Of a stretch of DNA of 64,000 bases, positions 1 to 7,850 are shown in pieces (position 1 is the stretch's first letter; each line of letters starts with the position of its first letter). The notes under the pieces are model-generated. The model ran no database searches. It was given only the letters and a program-made list of their open reading frames with translations, and had not been told where the DNA came from. The translations under genes and the position numbers were made by a program. This DNA comes from Dyella sp. A6 (GTDB taxonomy: Bacteria > Pseudomonadota > Gammaproteobacteria > Xanthomonadales > Rhodanobacteraceae): contig NZ_CP132911.1 of assembly GCF_036320485.1 (NCBI RefSeq), forward strand, positions 2,108,001-2,172,000, given 5' to 3'.

Positions 1-572
1 CAGCCGAGCTGCTGGTACCCGACGCGGATGCACTCGAACGTCATCTGCACCAGTTGCGCCAGCGCCTGGCCACCCTGCTGCAGCGACGGCTGCAGGGTCA
101 GGGCCAGCGCGTCGACCATCTGCTGGCCCGCCTGCAGTCGCAGCGCCCGCAGGCACGGCTGGCACGCGACCGCGAACGCCTGCAGCACCTGCGCGAACGC
201 CTGCTCGCCACCTTCGTCCGTGCGCGGCAGAACGAGCGGATGCGACTGCAACGCCTGCACGGCCGGCTGCTGGCCCAGCATCCCGGACAGCAACTGCGGA
301 TGCAGCAGCAACGGCTCGAGGAACACGCCCAACGCCTGCGTCAGGCCATCGGACACCGGCTCGACCACGACCGCCTGATGCTGCGCCAGGCCGCCCGCGC
401 ACTGCACGCGGTCAGTCCGCTGGCAACGCTTGAACGGGGCTACGCCATCCTGTTCGACAACGAAGGCAAGGTCCTGCGCTCGGCCCTGCACGTCGCCGAA
501 GGCACTGAACTGCGCGCACGCCTGGCCGACGGCGAACTGAACCTGCGCACCGGCAAGAACCCGACTGCCTGA
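1..572 (+). CDS. xseA: Exodeoxyribonuclease VII large subunit, C-terminal part (5' end outside window)
   Basis: About 189 residues are visible, read in the frame beginning at base 3 without interruption to the TGA at 570-572. XseA is the catalytic large subunit of exonuclease VII, which degrades single-stranded DNA in the cytoplasm with the small subunit XseB. The visible part matches the end of the family: a helical stretch very rich in Arg, Gln and Leu (the coiled-coil region), then LERGYAILFD at about codons 143-152 and a short basic tail, which is typical of the XseA C-terminus. The start codon and OB-fold/nuclease core lie upstream of base 1. The methionine at 54 is internal and not a start. 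Confidence 0.9.
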   Translation, partial: AELLVPDADALERHLHQLRQRLATLLQRRLQGQGQRVDHLLARLQSQRPQARLARDRERLQHLRERLLATFVRARQNERMRLQRLHGRLLAQHPGQQLRMQQQRLEEHAQRLRQAIGHRLDHDRLMLRQAARALHAVSPLATLERGYAILFDNEGKVLRSALHVAEGTELRARLADGELNLRTGKNPTA

Positions 573-694
573 AGCGGCTGGCAACAACTCAACCCGGTGA
601 TCCCATAGCGACGACTCACGTCGCCTGAACACCGGCTCGCGCATCCTTCGTGGCCTTGCATCACACGCGATGCGCTTCTGGAGGAGCTCCTGGC

Positions 695-2338
695 ATGAAG
701 GCAGCGGACCTGTTCGTGAAGGCCCTCGAGGCCGAAGGCGTACGACGCATCTTCGGCGTGCCCGGCGAGGAAAACCTGGACCTGGTCGAAGCCCTGCGCG
801 AGTCCAGCATCCAGCTAATCATCACCCGCCACGAACAGGCTGCCGGGTTCATGGCCGCCACCTGGGGCCGGCTCACCGGCGAGGCCGGCGTCGCGCTGGC
901 CACGCTAGGCCCGGGCGCGACCAACCTGGTGACCGCCGCGGCCTACGCCCAGCTGGGCGCGATGCCGATGCTGATGATCACCGGACAGAAACCGATCCGG
1001 ACCCATCGCCAGGGCCTGTTCCAGCTGGTCGACGTGGTCGACATGATGCAGCCGCTGACCAAGTACACACGCCAGCTCGTTTCCGCCGCGACCATTCCCG
1101 CACGGGTACGCGAGGCCTTTCGCCGCGCCGAGGAAGAACGTCCCGGCGCGGTGCACCTGGAGCTGCCCGAAGACATCGCTCGCGACGATGTGGACGAAGT
1201 GATTCTGCTGCCCACCGAGTACGCGCGACGCCCCTCGCCGGACGATGCCGCGCTGGTGCAGGCGGCCGAGGCGATCGGCGGCGCGAAGCACCCGATCCTG
1301 ATGATCGGTGCCGCGGCCAACCGCCAGCGTACCGCCGTGGCACTACGCGCCTTCGTGGACAAGCTGGGCATGCCGTTCTTCACCACCCAGATGGGCAAGG
1401 GCGTGATCGACGAGGAACACCCGCTGTGGCTGGGCAATGCGGCGCTGTCCGACGGCGATTTCGTGCACCGGGCCATCGACGCGGCCGACGTGATCATCAA
1501 CGTCGGTCACGACGTGGTGGAGAAACCGCCGTTCTTCATGCACAAGGGCCGGCGCACGGTCATCCACATCAACTTCTCGTCGGCCGAGGTGGACACCGTC
1601 TACTTCCCGCAGATCGAGGTGGTCGGCGACATCGCGCACACGGTCGAACGGCTCACCGACGCGCTGGAACCTCAGGCACACTGGGACTTCAGCTTCTTCG
1701 ACAAGGTGCGCGACGCATTCCACGCGCAGCTTGCCGGACACGCAGACGATCCGCGCTTTCCGATGCACCCGGTGCGCGTGGTGGCCGACACCCGGCGCGG
1801 CATGCCTGACGACGGCATGCTGTGCCTGGACAACGGCATGTACAAGATCTGGTATGCCCGCTACTACCATGCGCGGCAGCCCAACACCGTGCTGCTGGAC
1901 AACGCCTTGGCCAGCATGGGTGCGGGGCTTCCCTCGGCGATTGCGGCGAAAATGGTCCACCCGGAACGCCGGGTGCTGGCGATCTGCGGCGACGGCGGCT
2001 TCATGATGAACGCACAGGAGCTGGAAACGGCGGTGCGGCTGAAGCTCGACCTGGTGATCCTGCTGCTGCGCGATGACGCCTACGGCATGATCCGCTGGAA
2101 ACAGGGCGAGATGGGCTACCCCGATTTCGGCATGGTGTTCAGCAACCCCGACTTCGTCGCCTTCGCCCGCGCGCATGGCGCGCACGGACACCGCCCGGCC
2201 ACCGCCGACGACTTCCTTCCCACGCTGCAGCGGGCCTTCGAAAGCGGCGGCGTGCACCTGATCGACCTTGCCATCGACTACACCGACAACCACCGCGTGC
2301 TCAACGAGGAGATCCGCCAGTTGAGCGCGGCGCTGTGA
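695..2338 (+). CDS. Acetolactate synthase large-subunit-like ThDP enzyme
   Basis: A 547-residue thiamine-diphosphate enzyme of the acetohydroxyacid synthase/pyruvate oxidase family, which decarboxylates pyruvate and transfers the acetaldehyde unit. The N-terminal PYR domain has GVPGEENLDL (about 21-30) and the catalytic-type Glu in RHEQAA (Glu47). The central domain follows, and the ThDP/Mg motif GDGGFMMNAQE begins at about residue 432. The ATG at 695 is chosen because GGAGGAG lies 9 bases upstream; an in-frame GTG at 650 has no such site. No regulatory small subunit or acetolactate decarboxylase is adjacent. Instead an aldehyde dehydrogenase starts 16 bases downstream, so the pair is probably co-transcribed. 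This argues against a role limited to valine/isoleucine synthesis, but the true substrate cannot be read from sequence. Confidence 0.85.
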   Translation: MKAADLFVKALEAEGVRRIFGVPGEENLDLVEALRESSIQLIITRHEQAAGFMAATWGRLTGEAGVALATLGPGATNLVTAAAYAQLGAMPMLMITGQKPIRTHRQGLFQLVDVVDMMQPLTKYTRQLVSAATIPARVREAFRRAEEERPGAVHLELPEDIARDDVDEVILLPTEYARRPSPDDAALVQAAEAIGGAKHPILMIGAAANRQRTAVALRAFVDKLGMPFFTTQMGKGVIDEEHPLWLGNAALSDGDFVHRAIDAADVIINVGHDVVEKPPFFMHKGRRTVIHINFSSAEVDTVYFPQIEVVGDIAHTVERLTDALEPQAHWDFSFFDKVRDAFHAQLAGHADDPRFPMHPVRVVADTRRGMPDDGMLCLDNGMYKIWYARYYHARQPNTVLLDNALASMGAGLPSAIAAKMVHPERRVLAICGDGGFMMNAQELETAVRLKLDLVILLLRDDAYGMIRWKQGEMGYPDFGMVFSNPDFVAFARAHGAHGHRPATADDFLPTLQRAFESGGVHLIDLAIDYTDNHRVLNEEIRQLSAAL

Positions 2339-2354
2339 AGCCACGGAGATATCC

Positions 2355-3785
2355 ATGCTGAAAAAGAACTACCCCTATTACCTTGCCAACCGACCGGTAA
2401 CCTCGAAGGACACGATGGACGTGCTCGACAAGTACAGCGGCAAGGTCGCCACCCGCGTGGCGGTGCCCGACGCGAAAGCCGCCGAAAAGGCGATCGCCGC
2501 CGCCGTCAAGGCAACGGCGCCGATGCGTGCGTTCAAGCCATGGGCACGACAGGCGGTGCTGCAGCACTGCGTCGAGCGTTTCAGCAAGCGCCGCGACGAA
2601 CTGGCCGAAGCGCTGTGCATCGAGGCCGGCAAGCCGATCAAGGACGCGGCCGGCGAAGTGACCCGGCTGATCGAGACCTTCCGCATCGCCGCCGAGGAAT
2701 CGGTACGCATCAACGGCGAGACGCTGAACCTGGAACTGGCCGGTCGGCTGGACGGTTACCACGGCTACACCAAACGCGTACCGCTGGGCCCGGTGTCCTT
2801 CATCACTCCGTTCAACTTCCCGCTGAACCTGGTCGCGCACAAGGTGGCACCCGCGATCGCGGCCGGTTGCCCGTTCGTGCTCAAGCCCTCCGAGAAGACG
2901 CCGATCGGCGCGCTGATCATCGGCGAGATCCTGGCGGAAACCGACCTGCCACGGGGCGCGTTCTCGATACTGACCCTGGATGGCCGGCACGCCACGCCGC
3001 TGGTCGAGGACGAACGGCTCAAGCTGCTTTCGTTCACCGGCGGACAGATCGGCTGGGACCTGAAGGCGCGCGCCGGCCACAAGAAGGTCACTCTGGAACT
3101 GGGCGGCAATGCCGCCTGCATCGTCGACGCGGACCAGGCCGCGAAACTGGACCACGTGGTCCAGCGGTTGATCTTCGGCGCGTTCTACCAGTCCGGGCAA
3201 AGCTGCATCGGCGTGCAGCGCATCTATGCGCACGCCGACATCTACGAGGCGCTCAAGCGCAAGCTGGTCGCGGCAACGAAGAAACTCAAGGCCGGCGACC
3301 CGAAGGACAAGAGCGTCTTCCTCGGGCCAATGATCGACGAAGCCGCGGCCGAGCGCCTGCACGGCTGGATCCTGGAAGCGAAGAAGGCGGGCGGCAAGAT
3401 CCTCTGCGGCGGCAAGCGCAAAGGCAACATGCTGGACGCCACGCTGATGGAAAACGTGCCCACCGACGCGACGGCCAACCGGAAGGAAGCCTTCGGCCCG
3501 TTCGCGCTGCTGGCCCCGTTCCGGAACTTCGACGAGGCCGTCGCCATGGTCAACGACTCGGATTACGGGCTGCAGGCCGGCATCTTCACCGACAGCCTGA
3601 CCCATGCCATGCGGGCGTGGGACGAGCTGGAGCAAGGTGGCGTGGTGGTCAACGACATTCCCAGCTTCCGCGTCGACAACATGCCCTATGGCGGCGTCAA
3701 GCTCTCGGGACTGGGGCGCGAGGGCGTGCGCTACGCCATCGAGGACATGACCGAGCTGCGCCTGATGGTGATGCGCCAGGGCTGA
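2355..3785 (+). CDS. NAD(P)-dependent aldehyde dehydrogenase
   Basis: A 476-residue member of the aldehyde dehydrogenase superfamily (oxidation of an aldehyde to acid, or to a thioester, with NAD(P)+). Visible motifs are FNFPLNLVAHK (about 151-161, cofactor-binding region), KPSEKTP (about 176-182), the general-base Glu248 in LELGGN and the nucleophile Cys284 in GQSCIG. A C-terminal oligomerisation segment follows. Length and motif spacing are normal. It starts 16 bases after the ThDP enzyme and should belong to the same transcript. The sequence resembles phosphorylating-independent glyceraldehyde/lactaldehyde-type ALDHs more than betaine-aldehyde enzymes, but this is an impression only. A joint pathway with the upstream enzyme is inferred from the pairing. 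Confidence 0.9.
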   Translation: MLKKNYPYYLANRPVTSKDTMDVLDKYSGKVATRVAVPDAKAAEKAIAAAVKATAPMRAFKPWARQAVLQHCVERFSKRRDELAEALCIEAGKPIKDAAGEVTRLIETFRIAAEESVRINGETLNLELAGRLDGYHGYTKRVPLGPVSFITPFNFPLNLVAHKVAPAIAAGCPFVLKPSEKTPIGALIIGEILAETDLPRGAFSILTLDGRHATPLVEDERLKLLSFTGGQIGWDLKARAGHKKVTLELGGNAACIVDADQAAKLDHVVQRLIFGAFYQSGQSCIGVQRIYAHADIYEALKRKLVAATKKLKAGDPKDKSVFLGPMIDEAAAERLHGWILEAKKAGGKILCGGKRKGNMLDATLMENVPTDATANRKEAFGPFALLAPFRNFDEAVAMVNDSDYGLQAGIFTDSLTHAMRAWDELEQGGVVVNDIPSFRVDNMPYGGVKLSGLGREGVRYAIEDMTELRLMVMRQG

Positions 3786-3800
3786 GCATCGGCCGGATGT

Positions 3801-3827
3801 GCACCAGGCGCAGGCGGCGCCTGGTGC
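3801..3827. terminator. GC-rich hairpin between convergent genes
   Basis: A perfect 11-bp inverted repeat (3801-3811 with 3817-3827, loop of 5) sits between the aldehyde dehydrogenase stop at 3785 and the convergent YdcF-like gene ending at 3870. There is no U-tract on either strand, so it is a candidate bidirectional transcript end or 3'-stabilising structure and not a canonical intrinsic terminator. Confidence 0.5.
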
Positions 3828-3869
3828 TGACGCGCATGCGCAGGCGAGCGGGCCCGATGCCGACCCGGC

Positions 3870-4634
3870 TTACCTGCTGCCGGTCAACGGCGGCAACGGC
3901 GGTGCGTTCCAGCCCATCCACTCGTATTCGTAGTAGCGCGCTATGCCAAGGTATTCATGCAGGGCAACGTCGCACGCGGCCAGATTCCAGGCCAGCGGCC
4001 AGAACGACACGATGGCCGACACGTGATCGGCGACCACCGGCACCGGTCGGATGCCGAAGTGGGCGAAGTACAACAGGCTGCGGCGCATGTGCACGCCCGA
4101 GGTGACCAGCACCACTTTCCGCGGCGCCCAGGCCTGCAGCAACGGCCGGCTGAATTGTGCGTTCTGCCAGGTATTGCGGCTTTTCGACTCCAGTTGCAGG
4201 TCCTGCGCCGGAACGCCCAGGCTGCGCAGCACGCCCGCATAGACTGTCGCCTCGGCCACATGGTGGTGCTGGCTATCGCCGCCGCTCACCAGCAGCAGGC
4301 ATTGCTGCCCGCTGGTCTTGCAGGACCGGTACAGGGCCGCCGCCTTCACGATGCGGCCATAGGCAAACAGGGTCGGTTGCGGAGCCGCCCCCCGCTGTAG
4401 CTCGGTCCCCGCGCCCAGCAGCACGATCGCATTGCGCTGCTCCCACGCCGGTGCGGTGACGGCCGCATACGGACGTTGCAGGCCCTGCAGCAGCCAGCGC
4501 GGCAGCGGACCGCATGCCGCCAACAGGAACAATGCAGCCAGCACACCAACCAGACCCCAGGCCCATCGGCGCCGGTGCAGCCAGGCGAGCAGCGCGGCCA
4601 GCGCGAGTCCAACCACAAACAAAGCAAGCACCAT
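3870..4634 (-). CDS. YdcF/ElyC/SanA-family (DUF218) membrane protein
   Basis: 254 residues. The first 50 residues contain two hydrophobic segments (about 1-17 and 27-43), followed by a DUF218 domain starting near NAIVLLGAGTEL (about 69-80), with LLVSGG (about 118-123) and LESKSRNT (about 148-155). These are hallmark positions of the ElyC/SanA/YdcF family of envelope proteins, some of which affect peptidoglycan or polysaccharide precursor use. The ATG at 4634 has an AAGGACGAG ribosome-binding stretch upstream. It faces the aldehyde dehydrogenase, with a hairpin between them. The biochemical activity of this family is poorly defined, so only the family is called. Confidence 0.85.
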   Translation of the reverse strand: MVLALFVVGLALAALLAWLHRRRWAWGLVGVLAALFLLAACGPLPRWLLQGLQRPYAAVTAPAWEQRNAIVLLGAGTELQRGAAPQPTLFAYGRIVKAAALYRSCKTSGQQCLLLVSGGDSQHHHVAEATVYAGVLRSLGVPAQDLQLESKSRNTWQNAQFSRPLLQAWAPRKVVLVTSGVHMRRSLLYFAHFGIRPVPVVADHVSAIVSFWPLAWNLAACDVALHEYLGIARYYEYEWMGWNAPPLPPLTGSR

Positions 4635-4806
4635 TGATGTCTCGTCCTTAACACCCGCCGCCCAGCCTACCCCAGCCGTCTTTCGTGTGGGTGACTTCGC
4701 CCCCTCACCTGATTACGCACTTCCAGGAAACGCTGTGATGACGAAATCGCCATTGGGTGACGCCATGACCGTACCCACCTGATCGACATCATCAGAGAAC
4801 GCCATC

Positions 4807-5319
4807 GTGAATACGTCGATCCCACTCCGAATGCTGCTACCGCTGCTCAGCGCAGTGTTGCTGGCGCTGGTGGTATGGCCTGCCCATGCCGCCCCGCTGG
4901 GCGACAGCGGCTACATTGCGATGCAGGTCCCCAACCTGCCCCGCGCCACGCGATTCTTCCAGGACGTCATGAACTGCGCTCCCGTCGACCCCGACGCCGA
5001 CACCTACGGACAGGTCCTGCTGGAATGCGGCAACGGCACCGTCGTGTCGCTGACGCGCACAAACACCCGAACCGGCATGCAGGCAAAGGCGCCGGTAGAG
5101 GTGCTGTCCACCGACAACGCGATCGCCACCGCCACATGGCTGCGTGCCAATCACCTGCGTATCGTGGGCCGGCCCCAGCGGCTCGCCGACAGCGCGGACA
5201 CGGACGAAATCGTGGTCACTTTCCTGACCCCGTGGGGGCAACCGCTGCGACTGGTCAGCCATGTCCGTGCAGTGCGTGCATACCCCATGCATGGCGACGA
5301 GCGGCTCGCCGCCCAGTAG
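4807..5319 (+). CDS. Exported VOC (glyoxalase/bleomycin-resistance fold) family protein
   Basis: 170 residues starting at a GTG, with an N-terminal signal peptide (hydrophobic about 9-23, cleavage probably after AHA near residue 28). The mature part resembles a single VOC module: GYIAMQVPNLPRATRFF is the first beta strand and helix, where VOC proteins place 'hv.vpDl.ra..FY', and the last strand carries TPWGQPLRLVSH. An exported VOC protein is uncommon, as most are cytosolic. I cannot assign a substrate, and the usual metal-ligand pattern (His and Glu at fixed strand positions) is not obvious, so it may be non-enzymatic. It is apparently monocistronic. Confidence 0.65.
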   Translation: MNTSIPLRMLLPLLSAVLLALVVWPAHAAPLGDSGYIAMQVPNLPRATRFFQDVMNCAPVDPDADTYGQVLLECGNGTVVSLTRTNTRTGMQAKAPVEVLSTDNAIATATWLRANHLRIVGRPQRLADSADTDEIVVTFLTPWGQPLRLVSHVRAVRAYPMHGDERLAAQ

Positions 5320-5388
5320 TCATTGCCTCCGTGTCGTCGGTGCAGGCATCGCCCGCCTCCGCATGCTGACGACCAGACCCCAGACGCA

Positions 5389-5417
5389 CATCGGGCCGGC
5401 ACATGGCCGGCCCGATG
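5389..5417. terminator. Hairpin between convergent genes
   Basis: A perfect 12-bp stem (5389-5400 with 5406-5417) and a 5-base loop lie in the 126-bp gap between the exported VOC gene and the convergent DUF3761-like gene. There is no proper U-run on either side. It probably serves as the 3' end for both transcripts. Confidence 0.55.
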
Positions 5418-5445
5418 GACTTTCATCACGAAGATTTGCCGGCGA

Positions 5446-5913
5446 TCAGGCCGAACAGCTCTTGCCGCGCGGTCCGTGGTAGCCCTTGGCCTTGGCATCG
5501 GCCTCGGACATGTAACTGCCGTGGCGCGTGCGTCCGTACCATTTGTCGCCCTGGCAGTGGTAAACCTTGCTGCCCTTGTTGACCCATACCTTGCCGGCCC
5601 CGCCACCCGGTGCGGCTTCGGCGGCCGGACGAGTCCAGGCCATCGAGCGCTTGCCCTTGCTTGCCGCCTTCCTGGACGTGCTGGCGACCGGCTCGGTTGA
5701 AGCCGCTTCCGACCCGGCCGCAGCGTCTGTCATGGCCGCGAACCAGGTCTTCACGCCCTTGTGGCCACGGCAGGCACCACGTTTGCCCGAATGTGTCGTG
5801 TAGCTGCCATCGCGACACTGACCGGTGGCTCCGGCCGGGGCCTGCTGCGCATGAACGTTGGGCACGGCCAGCAGCACAGCGGACAACGCGACGATGAATG
5901 CGAATGCTTTCAT
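5446..5913 (-). CDS. Secreted DUF3761-like small protein
   Basis: 155 residues with a clear signal peptide (MKAFAFIVALSAVLLAVPNVHA, predicted cleavage after residue 22). The mature protein has two Cys-containing blocks: CRDGSYTTHSGKRGACRGHKGV (about 33-54), the signature of DUF3761-type secreted proteins, and a C-terminal segment with VYHCQGDKWYGRTRHGSYMS (about 116-135) and a terminal GKSC. Between them is an Ala/Ser/Lys-rich linker. Function is unknown; the pattern of four cysteines suggests an oxidised extracytoplasmic protein. It is monocistronic by position. Confidence 0.75.
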   Translation of the reverse strand: MKAFAFIVALSAVLLAVPNVHAQQAPAGATGQCRDGSYTTHSGKRGACRGHKGVKTWFAAMTDAAAGSEAASTEPVASTSRKAASKGKRSMAWTRPAAEAAPGGGAGKVWVNKGSKVYHCQGDKWYGRTRHGSYMSEADAKAKGYHGPRGKSCSA

Positions 5914-6004
5914 TGCGACTTCTCCTCCATGGATTCCATGTCACCGCGACGGCTGACGCACGTGACCGCAGGTACGTGCCTGCATGCGTTCCGTCGCAGG
6001 GTCC

Positions 6005-6028
6005 GGGCACCCGTCGACGCGGGTGCCC
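6005..6028. terminator. Hairpin downstream of the esterase gene
   Basis: A 9-bp inverted repeat (6005-6013 with 6020-6028, 6-base loop) lies in the gap between the esterase stop at 6085 and the start of the DUF3761-like gene at 5913. No U-tract follows it on the minus strand, so the terminator role is tentative. Confidence 0.35.
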
Positions 6029-6084
6029 GTGGTCATCACTATGGAAAAAGAACCGTGTATCGTCGAGTCGGCCGCTGCCTACAC

Positions 6085-7731
6085 TCAGGGCGCAGGCATG
6101 CCCACGGGCTTGAGCTTGGAATGCGGACGCGCAACGGCGTACATCGCCCAGCTGATCTCTTTCAGAAGCCCATTGCGGTCCTTGCCGATTCGATACAGAT
6201 CGAAGTGCGTGCGGCCGGGGATGAAGCGGATGTCCGACTTCGCATGCAGGCTGTCCAGCACCGCCTTCAGCTTGTGCGCGGCACCGTCCAGGTAGAAGGT
6301 GTCGGCGGTGCCCACGTACAGGTGGATCTTGCCGTTGAGGTACGGCTTGAGCTGGGCCCAGTGGTGCTGCAGGCGGTAGGCGATGTCGTAATGGTCACGC
6401 CAGTAGTCCACCACGACCGGATTCACGTCGCCGGTATCGCGGTTGAACATCTGCTCCGGCCGGCCACCCTTGCCCTTGGGCGAGAACACCCATTCGAACG
6501 AAGCCATCTGGCCGCCATACGGACCCATCACGCGTTCGAGCTGGGCGAACTGCTTGAAGGTGGCCAGCACCTTGCCGTGGTCGCGCACCAGCGGATACGG
6601 CGTGCCGTCGGGACGGTAGTAGACATTGGCGTGCGGCGCATACAGGTCCACGCCGGTGAAATCATGGAAGTCGCTGGGATCGGGCGAGGTCGACCAGGTG
6701 CCGCCGAAGATCTTCGGGTAGCGCGTCTGCAGCCACAGCGTGGCCCAGCCACCGGAAGAATGTCCCTGCAGGAAGCGACCGCTGGCACGGGCGTCCATGC
6801 GGTAGTGGGCCTCCAGGTGCGGGATCAGCTCGGTGGTCAGCGCATGCCCCCATGGCCCGTTGTTCACCGAGTCGGCGAACTCGTGGGTGCCGGTGGGGCT
6901 GGACTCGTCCAGGAACACCCAGATCATCGGCGGCATCTGGCCCTTCGCCATCGCCGCATAGACGCTGACCAGGGTCCCGATCACGCGGTTGTTGTTACCG
7001 CCGAATCCCTGCGTGTAATAGACCACCGGCCAGGTCTTCTTCGCATGCGCGTCGTAGTTGGGCGGCAGCAGCACGCGCCCGCGCATGTGGATCGGACGTC
7101 CCCAGAACGCGGTGAGCGAGGGGCTGGTGAAATCGATCTCGCGCGCATGCGCACGTGCGGCCGGCAAGGCCTGGCGCATCGCCGGCGTCGCCCAGCGGCC
7201 AAGCGTCCACGGATCGTGTGCGGGCAGCGTGCGGTCCAGGCTCAGGGTGGGGATCGAAGCCGCCGGCAGATGCAGCTTGACCACCTTGCTCAGCAGGTCG
7301 CCGGCGTCGCGTCCGCTGTAGTTGTAGTCATGGTGCACGTCGAGCACCGCCTGCACGTAGTAGTCGCCCGGCGGCAACGACGACCAGCCCGCCGGAAACG
7401 CGGTGCGGTCGACGTCGATGTCCACCGTCTGCCCCGGCACGATGCGGCTGACCTCGCGGGCGGCCACCGACGTCTTGGTGGGGAAGAACGGGCTGGTGTC
7501 CACGTCATCGACGCTGGTCTGGCCGCGCTTGCTGGCCTCGGCCTCGGCATCATTCGCATCCTGCGCAAACAGCAGCAGGCGACCCGACTCGGGCTGCTTT
7601 TCACTGCCGCCCAGCTGGATGTGAAAATACTCGTGTGCAGGAACGGTGGACGCCTGCTGCCGCGCAGAGGCGGTGCTACCCAGCAGCAGTCCGCAACTCA
7701 GCAGTGCGGTGATCAGGTGGTGTTGACGCAT
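6085..7731 (-). CDS. Secreted esterase-D/enterochelin-esterase-like alpha/beta hydrolase
   Basis: 548 residues from the ATG at 7731, which has GGGAG 8 bases upstream and leads directly into a signal peptide (MRQHHLITALLSCGLLLG.., cleavage near ASA at about residue 24). The frame is open 11 codons further, but that stretch lacks a binding site. The N-terminal third resembles a beta-sandwich with a strand-rich 'PGDYYVQAVLDVHHDY' region. The C-terminal half is an alpha/beta hydrolase of the esterase-D family: WPVVYYTQGFGG, then LQGHSSGGWATLWLQ with the G-H-S-S-G nucleophile elbow, and a late GRTHFDLY His. Substrate is unknown. It follows the serine hydrolase at 7851-9506 on the same strand by 119 bp. 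Confidence 0.8.
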   Translation of the reverse strand: MRQHHLITALLSCGLLLGSTASARQQASTVPAHEYFHIQLGGSEKQPESGRLLLFAQDANDAEAEASKRGQTSVDDVDTSPFFPTKTSVAAREVSRIVPGQTVDIDVDRTAFPAGWSSLPPGDYYVQAVLDVHHDYNYSGRDAGDLLSKVVKLHLPAASIPTLSLDRTLPAHDPWTLGRWATPAMRQALPAARAHAREIDFTSPSLTAFWGRPIHMRGRVLLPPNYDAHAKKTWPVVYYTQGFGGNNNRVIGTLVSVYAAMAKGQMPPMIWVFLDESSPTGTHEFADSVNNGPWGHALTTELIPHLEAHYRMDARASGRFLQGHSSGGWATLWLQTRYPKIFGGTWSTSPDPSDFHDFTGVDLYAPHANVYYRPDGTPYPLVRDHGKVLATFKQFAQLERVMGPYGGQMASFEWVFSPKGKGGRPEQMFNRDTGDVNPVVVDYWRDHYDIAYRLQHHWAQLKPYLNGKIHLYVGTADTFYLDGAAHKLKAVLDSLHAKSDIRFIPGRTHFDLYRIGKDRNGLLKEISWAMYAVARPHSKLKPVGMPAP

Positions 7732-7850
7732 GACATGGCTCCCTTGGCTTTCGGCCGGTGGCACCCCTCGGCACCCAGTACGACCAGCGTGAACATGTGT
7801 AGTGAATGTGCGCCATGCCGATCACGACCGGCGTGGCGCAGGATCGTCGC

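Noticed and set aside
64..664. Start of the ThDP enzyme at GTG 650 and a minus-strand frame at 440-664
   Set aside because: The ATG at 695 has a good GGAGGAG site and the homologous N-terminus; the minus-strand frame has no support.
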